A stretch of DNA of 64,000 bases from Flintibacter muris (GCF_943192995.1 NZ_CALPCP010000016.1:1-64000), one strand, 5' to 3'; shown: positions 35,115 through 44,140, numbered from the stretch's first letter. Translations and numbers: made by a program. The notes: generated by a model from the letters alone, not told the origin.

Positions 35115-35876
35115 ATGTCTGGTAAAACTGTTTTTCGGGATGGGAGAAGCCATTACAAGAAAACAGGGGTTATCCTGGGTATCGTGCTTGCCGTTACTTT
35201 CCTGGCAGGGAACGTATTGGGTGCGTCTTCCTCGTCTGATTCGCATATTGATAATCTAACGGAGGAATATGGGAGCTGGCATGTGGGTTACTTTGATGCG
35301 AATTATGTATTTAAGCAGACGCTGTTGAAGGATGACAGAGTAACTGACGTAGTTTCTTTTGATAATGTCGGCTATGCCACGCTTTCATGTATCCAGGATA
35401 CCAATAAGCCATATTTATTTATTGCAGGTTTTAATGAAGAGACATATGAAATGGTGCCGGTCCAGCTGATCACAGGCAGGCTGCCCAAGGATGGCAGCGA
35501 AGTGCTGATGCCGTCTCATTTGTTATCGGATATCAACCTGGACTGTGCTGTGGGCGATACGCTTAATCTCGCTGTTGGATTGCGTCAGGATGGTGATGAC
35601 ATTCTCAGCCAGCATATTCCATACCGACCCGGAGATGAATTGTTGTCTGTGGGAGAGGATAAGACTTATACTGTGGTTGGCATCTATGAAAAACCCATCT
35701 TTGAAGCCGCGGATGCACCAGGATATACCTTGATTACAGCATCAGACCGCACCGTTTTGGTAGAGAGCATAAGCGTGTTTGTTTCACTGAAAGAAGTAGA
35801 AGAAGTTTATCATTATGCTGACGGTACTGCGCCTGGAGCAGATTATGCAGTCAACAGCAAATTGCTTCAAGAATGA
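35115..35876 (+). pseudogene. ABC permease N-terminal fragment (FtsX/MacB type)
   Basis: A 253-residue protein with one membrane helix (KKTGVILGIVLAVTFLAGNVLG, about 16-36) and an extracytoplasmic MacB-PCD-like domain (VQLITGRLPKDGSEVLMPS; DTLNLAVG; YTVVGIYEKP). The C-terminal FtsX transmembrane block is absent, and no ATPase gene is near. It may be a truncated relative of the permease at 15739. Its end lies just before the RseP-like gene. Confidence 0.6.
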
Positions 35877-35928
35877 AAGGATAGAAGATAATTATAAGGA
35901 CCCCTCTTGGGAAGGAGCATTATCAACT

Positions 35929-36990
35929 ATGATCATCGTCTTTGCCTTGGTAGCAGTCTTTATTTTCGGCTTTCTGGTAGCAATCCATGAGGTTGGACAT
36001 TTTCTGGCGGCACGGCTTTGTGGTGTGCGCGTCAATGAGTTCTCTATCGGCATGGGGCCCTGCCTTTGGCACAGGGAGACGGATGAAACTCAGTATTCCA
36101 TCCGCCTTCTGCCCATTGGTGGTTTCTGCGCCCTGGAGGGGCAGGACGAGGACTCTGGAGACAGGCGTAGCTTCAACCGCAAGAGTTTCTGGAAAAAATT
36201 CGTCATCCTGTCGGCTGGATCCTTTATGAATCTTCTTGCCGGAATGATTATCATTGCTATGCTTTTCGCTGGAGCAAGCAGCTTTTATGTTGATCAGATC
36301 TCCGGGTTCAGCGAGGGTTTTCCGCTGGAGGGGGAGAGTGGTCTGATGGTAGGAGATGTTTTCTATAAGGTCGATGGCTGGCGGACATACCTCCGGGGAG
36401 ATGCGGCCATGCTTTTGAGCTTCAATGACGGCCAGGGGGTAGACATAGAGGTGATACGAAACGGCAAAAAAATTGTTCTGGAAGACCTGTCTCTCTACCG
36501 CGGGACCTATGACGGACAGCCCGGTCGTTTCGGTCTGCTGATCGGAGAAATGCAGATCCCCACCAGCTTTTTGACAAAGCTGCGGTTTATTGGCTATCAG
36601 ACTCTGGATTTTATCCAACAGATGTGGTTCAGTCTGGTTCAGTTGGCTCGCGGAACTATGGGCGTGCAGGAACTCAGCGGCCCGGTGGGGATTGTGTCCA
36701 TCATTACGGAGGTGGGAACCGCCTCGGAGTCTGCGGCCAGCGCGGCCAGGGATATCGCTTATTTTGCCGCACTGATCGCCATCAATCTGGCGGTCATGAA
36801 TATGCTCCCCATACCAGCTCTGGATGGGGGGAGGATTTTCTTTTTGTTAGTGGACGCCGCGGCGTTACTGCTATTCAGGCGTAAGGTGCCGGAGAAGTGG
36901 CAAGCGGCGGTAAATGCGGCGTGCTTTATGCTGCTGATGGGCATGATGGCGCTGGTTACTCTACATGATGTTACAAAGCTGGTTATGTGA
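35929..36990 (+). CDS. RseP-like site-2 metalloprotease with PDZ domain
   Basis: A 353-residue membrane zinc protease: HExxH in VAIHEVGHFLAARLCG (about residues 16-31), PDZ domain (about 125-190, GLMVGDVFYKVDGW), and the second zinc-site motif NMLPIPALDGGR (about 285-296) in a late helix. Four membrane helices as in RseP/RasP. ATG 35929 follows GAAGGAG by 11 bases. RseP normally is a single housekeeping gene next to dxr; its position here beside a winged-helix regulator, SRPBCC and permease remnant suggests an accessory copy. Confidence 0.88.
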   Translation: MIIVFALVAVFIFGFLVAIHEVGHFLAARLCGVRVNEFSIGMGPCLWHRETDETQYSIRLLPIGGFCALEGQDEDSGDRRSFNRKSFWKKFVILSAGSFMNLLAGMIIIAMLFAGASSFYVDQISGFSEGFPLEGESGLMVGDVFYKVDGWRTYLRGDAAMLLSFNDGQGVDIEVIRNGKKIVLEDLSLYRGTYDGQPGRFGLLIGEMQIPTSFLTKLRFIGYQTLDFIQQMWFSLVQLARGTMGVQELSGPVGIVSIITEVGTASESAASAARDIAYFAALIAINLAVMNMLPIPALDGGRIFFLLVDAAALLLFRRKVPEKWQAAVNAACFMLLMGMMALVTLHDVTKLVM

Positions 36991-37131
36991 GAGTTTTGGC
37001 AACAGGAAGAAGTATTCCTGCGTTAAAATCGATTTAAATGTGGCAGCATCAGAAAAGTCATCTTCACCATAGCAGCCATGACCTATATGTCTCACCCTTC
37101 TAATATTGATAAGCCAGAGGAGCAGTGCTGA

Positions 37132-38391
37132 ATGAAAGTAAAAAAACTTACCTATGTTTTGGGAATGATGGTTATTATTCTTGCCTTTGTATCATGCGGG
37201 CAGAAATCAAGTTCAACGCCAAATTCACAAGCCGATGGATCTTTTGACCAATCTTCTTCCGTGCTACTGGGGGCAGTAATGATAGAACCATCGGAGCAGG
37301 AACGTATTGTAATGGAATGCACTGCTATAGCAGAGAGCTATGCACATCTATATAAGAGTGCTTTGAAAGAACATGCCACATCGCTTTATGCAACTTCAAC
37401 TATGACCTTATCGGAGGACGATTTTGATGCGATTGTAAACTTCCTGTCTGAAAGCAATGTCCCCATATTAACAGCGGAGGTAGAGGATAATGAATGCGAA
37501 ACGCTGATAAATATAGAGGGATTTTTGGATTTTTGGAGAAAGATCGAACATGGAGATTCTGCGGCTTTTGTAGTGTATTCGCTTGGAAGAGATGGAAGCC
37601 TGTTTTATCATAAATACTCTTATGAGGATGATCGGAAATATTGTACAGAGGCATCCGTAACCTGGAGTGATGATGCAGCCAGTGTAGGCAATCTGCGAAA
37701 AGAGGAGTTGGCATTTTGGGACTATACAGAGAAGGGTAATTTCCTTTTTGAACGTGTGTATGCTCCACCGTGGATGGGGAACGGGCGCGGGTTGATTCAT
37801 ATGGGGCCTGATAATAATGAACTGGTTAAAATTGCAAAGGACTATATCATAAGCGTTGGTTATTATGGAAACAACATTTTTTCAGCAAATTGGTCAGAGG
37901 ATGATTGGGAGAGCCTAAACTTCAACGACCTGTTTGAGTTCCTATATCGCTCAAAATACAATGCTATCTTTGAAGATCGCCTTTGTGAATTTGATTCAGA
38001 GCAGTCATGTTACTATATAGAGGCAGCTGTGTTTGAATCGGTGATTGGTGCCTACTTTAGCGTACCGGAGGATGTTTTACACTCCAGAGCACTTTATAGC
38101 GAGCTGAATGGCGGCTACCCTTGGCAGACGATAACATGCTCTAATTGCGTTTATAATGGAACCTTGGTGCCTGATGTGCGAAACTATGAGATAAATGACG
38201 ATGGAACGATAACCATAGATGTTGACGTTTTGTGTCCAACACATAGGACAGACCACTTTTTTAGTCATCGCCTTACAGTTCGTCCTCTTTCCAATGGAGG
38301 CTTTCAACATGTTTCCAATGAGATTACTGTTCCAGCTGCGGGAGACATCCCACTCTACTGTCCGCGAATCGAATTGCAGCAGGATCAATAA
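37132..38391 (+). CDS. Large uncharacterised lipoprotein
   Basis: A 419-residue lipoprotein (lipobox AFVSCG, Cys about 22) with a Ser-rich linker and a C-terminal domain that contains WQTITCSNCVYNG. Conserved-looking but I cannot name the family. It is followed at a short distance by the membrane protein at 38428. Confidence 0.7.
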   Translation: MKVKKLTYVLGMMVIILAFVSCGQKSSSTPNSQADGSFDQSSSVLLGAVMIEPSEQERIVMECTAIAESYAHLYKSALKEHATSLYATSTMTLSEDDFDAIVNFLSESNVPILTAEVEDNECETLINIEGFLDFWRKIEHGDSAAFVVYSLGRDGSLFYHKYSYEDDRKYCTEASVTWSDDAASVGNLRKEELAFWDYTEKGNFLFERVYAPPWMGNGRGLIHMGPDNNELVKIAKDYIISVGYYGNNIFSANWSEDDWESLNFNDLFEFLYRSKYNAIFEDRLCEFDSEQSCYYIEAAVFESVIGAYFSVPEDVLHSRALYSELNGGYPWQTITCSNCVYNGTLVPDVRNYEINDDGTITIDVDVLCPTHRTDHFFSHRLTVRPLSNGGFQHVSNEITVPAAGDIPLYCPRIELQQDQ

Positions 38392-38427
38392 GCTGCGTTT
38401 TGATTGCAAGGTACAGGAGACATTACA

Positions 38428-39699
38428 ATGGCAAAGATTATCAAATTAGTTTGGGGCGTACTCCCGTTTATATTTGTTTCCCTTTGTGTGGTTCTTGTTA
38501 CCATGTTTGAAAGAATTACAGGCGATACACTGAGAATCCTTTTCCGGAATCTGCTGATTCTATTGTGGGTAATCAGTTTTGGGGTTGTCCTTTTTTGGGG
38601 GCAACTGAGATTTAACGCTTTTCGGCAGAAGGCTGAGGAAGAAAAGGCGAATCGAATTATGCTTGGTGCACTCTCCATCTTACTCAATGTTTTATCCGCT
38701 CTTGTTATGGGCTGTTTAATACTTGGAGGAGTAATTTTTGCAATACTTTCCCACAAAACTGAGTACGTCACAGTGCGAAATAATATCAAGTTAGTGGCTT
38801 GTGTTGATTATTTCTCGGGTGTAACTGTAAATTACTATCAGTACAAGAATCCCTTTTTTTACGGCAAACGGCTGGGCTTTGAGCATTATGCAGCGGATAC
38901 TGGTGATCCGTTAGCTGAGCCCCTTGGATATCCTCCGTTAGAATGGAGATTTTGGGATTCGGACGGAAACATCCTGGACAGTGGCTCCAATGAAGTCACA
39001 TGGGGGGAGGAGATAGACGAAAAAGAAATGCAAGAAATACAAAAGAAAATCATTCTGCAGGAGAAGGCGGAAATCAGAGAGCTTAATGCTGCTGTAATGG
39101 ATTATCAGGGAGACGAGCTTGTTTTTTCTTTTTCCATAGATGATTTTATAGACAGCTTCAATGGTTACTATTGGGCCGACTATGAGAGCCGGTATCTGCT
39201 TCCTTCTTCCATGTGGATATCATTTGTTTATGAGTCGTCTATCCACTCAAAATATGCTTCTAATTATTTATACTTTACGCCGGACGAAACAGTGTGGTCG
39301 TTCCCTACGGTTTCAGTCTTTACTCCAAGTGACGAAAGCTATGTGCAAGAAATTATGCTGAATTTTGATGACCACAGTTATACTGAGTCCATGTATCACC
39401 TATATGAACGGACCTGTTTCTATACCATTAAAGTGTTATTTCCCAGTTTCGACGATGCCGAAATTGTTGAACTATATACGAAACTGAATGAATTGGCATA
39501 CCAAAATGTCTTTCCTAATGAGCAAGGGTACAGCAGCGACTCAATTCCCGCTGCATTGTTTTATAAAGACGGGATTGGGTTGTATCCCTATTTTGCCATT
39601 GGCGAGAGCGTGCATCTTTGCGTTATCCCAGTGACTGACCAGACCATTTCCGCCTTTGAAGCAAAGGGAACTACAATTTATGAAATTCCATATGGATAA
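38428..39699 (+). CDS. Uncharacterised membrane protein
   Basis: A 423-residue protein with three hydrophobic segments in the first 120 residues (PFIFVSLCVVLVTMF, LLILLWVISFGVVLFW, ALVMGCLILGGVIFAIL) and a large C-terminal domain outside the membrane. AGGAGA seven bases before ATG 38428. Neighbour of a lipoprotein gene; function unknown. Confidence 0.65.
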   Translation: MAKIIKLVWGVLPFIFVSLCVVLVTMFERITGDTLRILFRNLLILLWVISFGVVLFWGQLRFNAFRQKAEEEKANRIMLGALSILLNVLSALVMGCLILGGVIFAILSHKTEYVTVRNNIKLVACVDYFSGVTVNYYQYKNPFFYGKRLGFEHYAADTGDPLAEPLGYPPLEWRFWDSDGNILDSGSNEVTWGEEIDEKEMQEIQKKIILQEKAEIRELNAAVMDYQGDELVFSFSIDDFIDSFNGYYWADYESRYLLPSSMWISFVYESSIHSKYASNYLYFTPDETVWSFPTVSVFTPSDESYVQEIMLNFDDHSYTESMYHLYERTCFYTIKVLFPSFDDAEIVELYTKLNELAYQNVFPNEQGYSSDSIPAALFYKDGIGLYPYFAIGESVHLCVIPVTDQTISAFEAKGTTIYEIPYG

Positions 39700-39791
39700 G
39701 TGGAAATTCAGATAAAGCAATCAAAAAAACATGGCACAGCAATAAAAGATTGAAAACGTGTGATGAATTATTTGCCTTATGAGGGATTTTT

Positions 39792-41234
39792 ATGGGAAAA
39801 GAAAAGAGTATCACATCAAGGCCTTTTAGTGTATTGGCGGATTGCGGTAAGGTGTATCAGTTTTTAATAGATATATACGAAAAAGACTGGAGAAATGGAG
39901 TGCCAGCCCCGTTTTTTGAGTACGCTTATTCGTCGTTCTCTTACTGGATGGATATATCGTATTCCTATAAAAATCGGATATGGGAGAGCGATGGGCGTAT
40001 TGTAGCCTTCTGCTTCTATGAGAATCCTCTGACAGATATTTACTTTTGCCTGCGGCCGGGATATGGGGAACTGGCACAAGAGATGATACAATATGCCGCT
40101 AAGAATATGCCAGACGAAGGAGAAGGCATACGTTTAGTCCTTTTTGGTGGCCAGGATGAACTAATGGAAAGCGCAAAACGGTTGGGATACAGGCAGGAAT
40201 CGGAAAGCTGGAATATGCAGTTTGATTTTGTAAACAAGTTGGATTATCCATTACCAGAAGGCTTTCACTTTGTAAGGCCGCAGGAATTAGATACATCAAA
40301 AGTTGGAGAATGCTGCTGGAAAGGATTTGATCACGAGAAGGAGGAAGGGGAATGGAATCACCAATATCAGCAAAATTTCTATTTGCTGGAGGTGGCTCCC
40401 CACGCTACGAAGAATCTGTCCGTAGCAGTTGCGAATGAAGAAGGGGCATATGTTTGCTGGGCAGGGATGTGGTGGACGCCAGAAAATAAACTAGCGTATT
40501 TGGAACCTCTTTGTACAATTCCGGAGTATCGGCACAAAGGGCTTGCGGCGGCAGCACTGTCTGAATTGTATCGAAAAACGAAAGCATTAGGTGCCACACA
40601 TATGTCAGGAGGGGAGAGCGAGTTTTATAGAAAAATAGGATATATCCCTGCGGTTAAGTGGACCTTTTGGAAAAAGGAAACGGAGTATGAAGTATATAAC
40701 AATCCATGGAATGAAATTACCCTGACTGATTATGAAAGTCATATGTCCCTTGCTTCGATTATGCAATTACAGGCTCTGAATAAATTGATTGAAGGACAGC
40801 TTAAAGCTTGGCCTGTATCCAGCACCATGATTTTAGGGATTGCTGGTGGGAACGGCCTTGAGCATATTAGGGACAGTGGAATCAAAAAAGTATATGGAGT
40901 AGATATCAACGCCGCCTATTTGTCGGAGACATCCGTAAGATATCAGGACTTGGGCAACATACTGGAACTGCTGTGCATCGATCTGCATAAGTGCTCAGGC
41001 AAACTGCCCGGGGCAGAGCTGCTAATTGCGAATTTGCTGGTTGAATATATCGGTTGCGGGTGTTTTCGGCAGGTGGTTCAGCAAGTGGAGCCGATATATG
41101 TTTCCTGTGTCATCCAAGTCAATACTGGAGTCAGCTGGGTTTCTGATTCTCCGTACCTGCATGAGGTATGCCAGCTGGAGTCGATCCCTGCGCGGATTCG
41201 AGAACTGAATGGGCACCTCCTCATTTGGGTATGA
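39792..41234 (+). CDS. GNAT acetyltransferase fused to a methyltransferase
   Basis: A 480-residue fusion. Residues 1-300 form two GNAT-like domains; the second has the acetyl-CoA site YLEPLCTIPEYRHKGLAAAAL. Residues 305-480 form a class I methyltransferase: NPWNEITLTDYESHM, then motif I as MILGIAGGNGLEHI and YGVDINAAYL. Stand-alone relatives of each half are common; the fused form is unusual. The frame is continuous at the joint (about 40690). Substrates unknown. Confidence 0.78.
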   Translation: MGKEKSITSRPFSVLADCGKVYQFLIDIYEKDWRNGVPAPFFEYAYSSFSYWMDISYSYKNRIWESDGRIVAFCFYENPLTDIYFCLRPGYGELAQEMIQYAAKNMPDEGEGIRLVLFGGQDELMESAKRLGYRQESESWNMQFDFVNKLDYPLPEGFHFVRPQELDTSKVGECCWKGFDHEKEEGEWNHQYQQNFYLLEVAPHATKNLSVAVANEEGAYVCWAGMWWTPENKLAYLEPLCTIPEYRHKGLAAAALSELYRKTKALGATHMSGGESEFYRKIGYIPAVKWTFWKKETEYEVYNNPWNEITLTDYESHMSLASIMQLQALNKLIEGQLKAWPVSSTMILGIAGGNGLEHIRDSGIKKVYGVDINAAYLSETSVRYQDLGNILELLCIDLHKCSGKLPGAELLIANLLVEYIGCGCFRQVVQQVEPIYVSCVIQVNTGVSWVSDSPYLHEVCQLESIPARIRELNGHLLIWV

Positions 41235-41312
41235 CTCGGCCAGAAGGTGGAGCAGTCCAAGTGGGTATTACCTGGACAAATTGTGCATTGCTGCCGCGCT
41301 GAAAAGGTATCC

Positions 41313-41341
41313 TTGCAAAATCAAAGAAAAAAGCATATAAT
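41313..41341 (+). promoter_or_regulatory. rpn promoter
   Basis: TTGCAA at 41313-41318, 17 bases, TATAAT at 41336-41341; followed by AAAGGAGGGC before the ATG at 41366. Confidence 0.75.
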
Positions 41342-41365
41342 AAAAGAAACAAAGGAGGGCAAAAA

Positions 41366-42256
41366 ATGCCGACCACGATTACGCCCCTATCCCAACTTCC
41401 ACTGTCTGACGATTTTATGTTCGGAGAGGTCATGCGGCAGCCCGAGGTGTGCCGGCTTTTCCTGGAATGCCTGCTGGAGAAGGAGATCGCCCGTATTGAA
41501 TATATCAATAAGCAGGAGGATCTGTCGGACGATGTTTCCGGGCATGGTATTCGGCTGGATGTCTATCTTAACGATGCCGCTGGCACCCACTACGATATTG
41601 AGATGCAAAAAACCAGCAGCCGGGGGTTAGAACGCCGCATTCGATACTATCAGGGGGGCATTGACCGGCGATGCCTGGGCAAAGGGCTTGATTACACGGA
41701 CCTGCCAGAGAGTTATGTGATCTTTGTCTGTGATTTTGACTATTATCACGCTGGTTTGGCCCGCTATGAGCGTGTAAGCTGTATCGACGGCCGTGAGGAC
41801 ATCATCTATGATGACGGCAGCCACGCGATTATCTTGAACAGCCGCTATCAGGAAGGCAACGCGCCCGCACCCATTTTGGAGTTTTTGGATTATGTCCGAA
41901 CCAACAACGACCAACTCCAGTTGTCAAGTGAGCTGGTACAAAGAACCAAGCAGGCCGTACATACCGTGCGCAGCGACCGGACGAAGGAGGTATCTTATAT
42001 GACATGGGCAATGAAAACCAGAGATTTGCTGAGACAGGGTCGCGAGGAAGGCCGTGAGGAGGGCCGCAAGGAAGGCCGTGAGGAGGGCCGCGAGGAAGGC
42101 CGCGAGGAGATGCGGGAAACTGGCATAAAAGCGCTTGTGGTCACACTGAAGAGACTTTCCCAGACATTGGATTTAGTCATCCAAACGGTAGCAGAACAGT
42201 TTGACCTGTCCCTGGAGGAAGCAGAGGAAAAAACGAAACAGTATTGGGAGCAGTGA
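41366..42256 (+). CDS. Rpn-family PD-(D/E)XK nuclease
   Basis: A 296-residue protein with the catalytic pattern RLDVY (D65) and DIEMQ (E79, Q81), followed by RRIRYYQGGIDRRCL and a C-terminal part with six GREE/GRKE four-residue repeats (12-bp DNA units near 42039-42107) and a helical tail. Rpn proteins (recombination-promoting nucleases) cut DNA and act in phage defence. In E. coli rpn genes a short C-terminal protein made from an internal start inhibits the full-length toxin; the same signals are present here (see next feature). Confidence 0.9.
   Translation: MPTTITPLSQLPLSDDFMFGEVMRQPEVCRLFLECLLEKEIARIEYINKQEDLSDDVSGHGIRLDVYLNDAAGTHYDIEMQKTSSRGLERRIRYYQGGIDRRCLGKGLDYTDLPESYVIFVCDFDYYHAGLARYERVSCIDGREDIIYDDGSHAIILNSRYQEGNAPAPILEFLDYVRTNNDQLQLSSELVQRTKQAVHTVRSDRTKEVSYMTWAMKTRDLLRQGREEGREEGRKEGREEGREEGREEMRETGIKALVVTLKRLSQTLDLVIQTVAEQFDLSLEEAEEKTKQYWEQ
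41999..42256 (+). CDS. Internal-start C-terminal product of rpn (putative RpnS-like antitoxin)
   Basis: ATG 41999 is in frame inside the nuclease gene and is preceded by GAAGGAGG with eight bases of spacing, as good a ribosome site as that of the full gene. It would make an 85-residue protein (TWAMKTRDLLRQG, six tetrad repeats, tail). Known Rpn systems make such a product that neutralises the nuclease. A near-copy follows at 42267. Confidence 0.7.
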   Translation: MTWAMKTRDLLRQGREEGREEGRKEGREEGREEGREEMRETGIKALVVTLKRLSQTLDLVIQTVAEQFDLSLEEAEEKTKQYWEQ

Positions 42257-42266
42257 TTTGACCAAA

Positions 42267-42488
42267 ATGACATGGGCAATGAAAACCAGGGATTTGCTGA
42301 GACAGGGGCGCGAGGAAGGCCGCAAGGAAGGCCGCAAGGAGATGCGGGAAACCGGCATCAAAGCACTTGTGGTCACACTGAAGAGACTTTCCCAGGCGTT
42401 GGATCTAGTCATCCAAACGGTGGCAGAACAGTTTGACCTGTCTCTGGAGGAAGCAGAGGAAAAAACGAAACAGTATTGGTACAAGTGA
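42267..42488 (+). CDS. Tandem copy of the Rpn C-terminal ORF
   Basis: A 73-residue ORF almost identical to the 85-residue internal product, beginning at the same ATG codon, but with three tetrad repeats fewer (36 bp shorter). The duplicated segment starts exactly at the ATG, so the GAAGGAGG site is not copied; only a distant GGGAG is present. It ends QYWYK rather than QYWEQ. It could be a second, free-standing antitoxin with altered repeat number, or a by-product of repeat slippage. Confidence 0.65.
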   Translation: MTWAMKTRDLLRQGREEGRKEGRKEMRETGIKALVVTLKRLSQALDLVIQTVAEQFDLSLEEAEEKTKQYWYK

Positions 42489-42514
42489 GTTGCCGCAATG
42501 CTTCCAAAAAAAGA

Positions 42515-42690
42515 TTGTAATTCTCTGCTCAATCGGATATAATTGATTCATACAGTATCAGTTGATTGCAAAAGTAGTCAAAGTAGCCGTGTTACAAAGC
42601 GTCCAGAGGTTTTTCACACCTTTGGGCGCTTTTTTATTATATATGGCCCTGCGGGGCAGAGTTTGGGACGCTGAATGGCGTCCCTTTTTC
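42515..42690 (+). promoter_or_regulatory. Attenuator leader A
   Basis: Promoter TTGTAA (42515-42520), 17 bases, TATAAT (42538-42543). Then CATACAGTATCAG (42549-42561), CCGTGT (42587-42592), terminator stem 42596-42610/42618-42632 with U-run, small GGCCC/GGGGC pairing, and a second hairpin GGGACGC/GCGTCCC (42665-42684) also followed by T5. A strong AAAGGAGG comes after. Nearly the same sequence as leader B. Confidence 0.8.
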
Positions 42691-42784
42691 ATTTTGGGGA
42701 AAGGAGGAAAAGATATCCTGAAGATTATTGAACATCTGCCATACTCTGACCTTACAACAATGCTGATCTTAGGAGGAACAAAAT

Positions 42785-42889
42785 ATGCCGAAATTTGAAG
42801 AAATCGTACAAAAAGGTACGTGTGATGTGTGTGGAAAAGAAGCCGATGTGGAGCAAATGATTAAGGAAAAGCAGGAGATTTTTGCGTAA
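42785..42889 (+). CDS. Small CxxC protein (34 aa)
   Basis: Begins PKFEEIVQKGTCDVCGKEAD and ends in a charged helix. AGGAGG is eight bases upstream, so it is very probably translated. A single CDVC pair may bind zinc as a dimer. First gene after leader A. Confidence 0.65.
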   Translation: MPKFEEIVQKGTCDVCGKEADVEQMIKEKQEIFA

Positions 42890-42936
42890 AAAGTTGATTT
42901 CAGCAACTGAAGAAAAATTAAGTAAGGAGAAGTGAC

Positions 42937-43503
42937 ATGGACAAAGGACATATGACAGAATACATTAAGGTCAACCTCCCGTTGACTGAGCAGGACTATC
43001 TTGCAGGCAATGGGGAAGGTGTATGGGTTCTGGTAGATCGAAAGACGAAACAGGCCCACGACGATGACGCTTCTGGCGGAAGTTACGTTGGGATTTTGGA
43101 CAACGACAGCTGCTATTACCCCGGTCTGAATGCTGGCGCGCTGATACCATTGGAGATGCGCGGTGCTTGTCGGCCGGTAGCTAATTTCTATTCGTTCCTT
43201 TCCAAACTGACCAAACTGACGCCGGAAGGAAAGGCGCTGCTCATGGGAAGGATCGCAATGTACCAGGCTGGGAATAATCGTCCAGAGGATCCATCCGACC
43301 CTAACTACGAGGGTCCAATTTGCTGTAACTGCCAATATTGTGGGGACAAGTACAGTTTTCCGGAGCCGAACGATTTGCTCTATATGGATCCGGAGAACCC
43401 GATATTGAAGCATTTCTATTGCTGTTGCGGTGACTGTGATCTCTACGGTAAGGATATCACCAGACTGGGTATTCACGAATGTGAGCATTTTGAAGAGCTG
43501 TGA
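42937..43503 (+). CDS. Cys-rich mobile-element protein
   Basis: A 188-residue protein with an N-terminal half containing LPLTEQDYLAGNGEGVWVLVD and a C-terminal cysteine-rich zinc-binding-like part (CCNCQYCGDKY, CCCGDCDLYG, HECEHFE). AAGGAG precedes the ATG. Similar proteins are typical of plasmid-like elements; function unknown. Confidence 0.7.
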   Translation: MDKGHMTEYIKVNLPLTEQDYLAGNGEGVWVLVDRKTKQAHDDDASGGSYVGILDNDSCYYPGLNAGALIPLEMRGACRPVANFYSFLSKLTKLTPEGKALLMGRIAMYQAGNNRPEDPSDPNYEGPICCNCQYCGDKYSFPEPNDLLYMDPENPILKHFYCCCGDCDLYGKDITRLGIHECEHFEEL

Positions 43504-43521
43504 CGTAAGACTTTATCTGTT

Positions 43522-43887
43522 ATGGCAAAGTACATCCCGCATGAAAAAATGACAGTCCAGCAGATTCAGGCCGAAATAGACCGGGAATTCCAGCAATGGA
43601 ATAATATCGCCTGCAGCGGCTGTCAGGATCCAAGCTGGCCAGATGGAGTCAACATGAACCTGGTCCGAAATCATATCATTTACTGGTACAGGCTGTTAGA
43701 CGAAAAGTATGTAGCCAATACGCAGACATCTCTTTTTGACAGCCAGATTGCAGAATCGCCGCGCAGACCGGTCCCGCCAAAAGTTCCTGACCAATATATG
43801 GTTGCCGAGTGTACATATTCTGATCGTTTGAATGGCAGGCATGGCCAGACTTTGGTGTGGGGAACAAAGGGGGAATACCAGGCCTGA
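43522..43887 (+). CDS. Uncharacterised element protein
   Basis: A 121-residue protein with a possible helical N-terminus (MTVQQIQAEIDREFQQWNN) and conserved-looking CSGCQDPSW. No known domain. Same operon as the preceding gene, 18 bases apart. Confidence 0.6.
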   Translation: MAKYIPHEKMTVQQIQAEIDREFQQWNNIACSGCQDPSWPDGVNMNLVRNHIIYWYRLLDEKYVANTQTSLFDSQIAESPRRPVPPKVPDQYMVAECTYSDRLNGRHGQTLVWGTKGEYQA

Positions 43888-43967
43888 CAGCAAGACGACA
43901 CCTTGCCAGCACCCAAAATTGTAGCGGGGCAGGGTAAGGGCTGCATTAACATTCTTTTAGATAGGGA

Positions 43968-44140
43968 TTGCAATTTCCCACAAGGTCGGGTATAATGCCG
44001 TCATACAGTATCAGTCGATTGCAAGAGCAGTCAAAGTATCCGTGTTACAAAGCGTCCAGAGGTATTCGTACCTTTGGGCGCTTTTTTATTATATATGGCC
44101 CCTTTGGGGCAAAGTTTGGGACGCTGGAAAGCGTCCCTTT
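43968..44140 (+). promoter_or_regulatory. Attenuator leader B
   Basis: TTGCAA (43968-43973), 17 bases, TATAAT (43991-43996); CATACAGTATCAG (44002-44014); CCGTGT (44040-44045); terminator stem 44049-44063/44070-44084 plus T run; hairpin 2 GGGACGCT/AGCGTCCC (44118-44137) with TTTT. Differs from leader A at few positions in the paired parts, and those keep pairing. Confidence 0.82.

Noticed and set aside
42039-42343. GREE repeats as a CRISPR or satellite array
   Set aside because: The 12-bp units are in frame, encode a helix and are part of Rpn proteins; no spacers.
42562-42798. 78-codon ORF through leader A
   Set aside because: It lies over the promoter-terminator leader; the equivalent frame in leader B is not conserved as protein, and the hairpins explain the sequence better.
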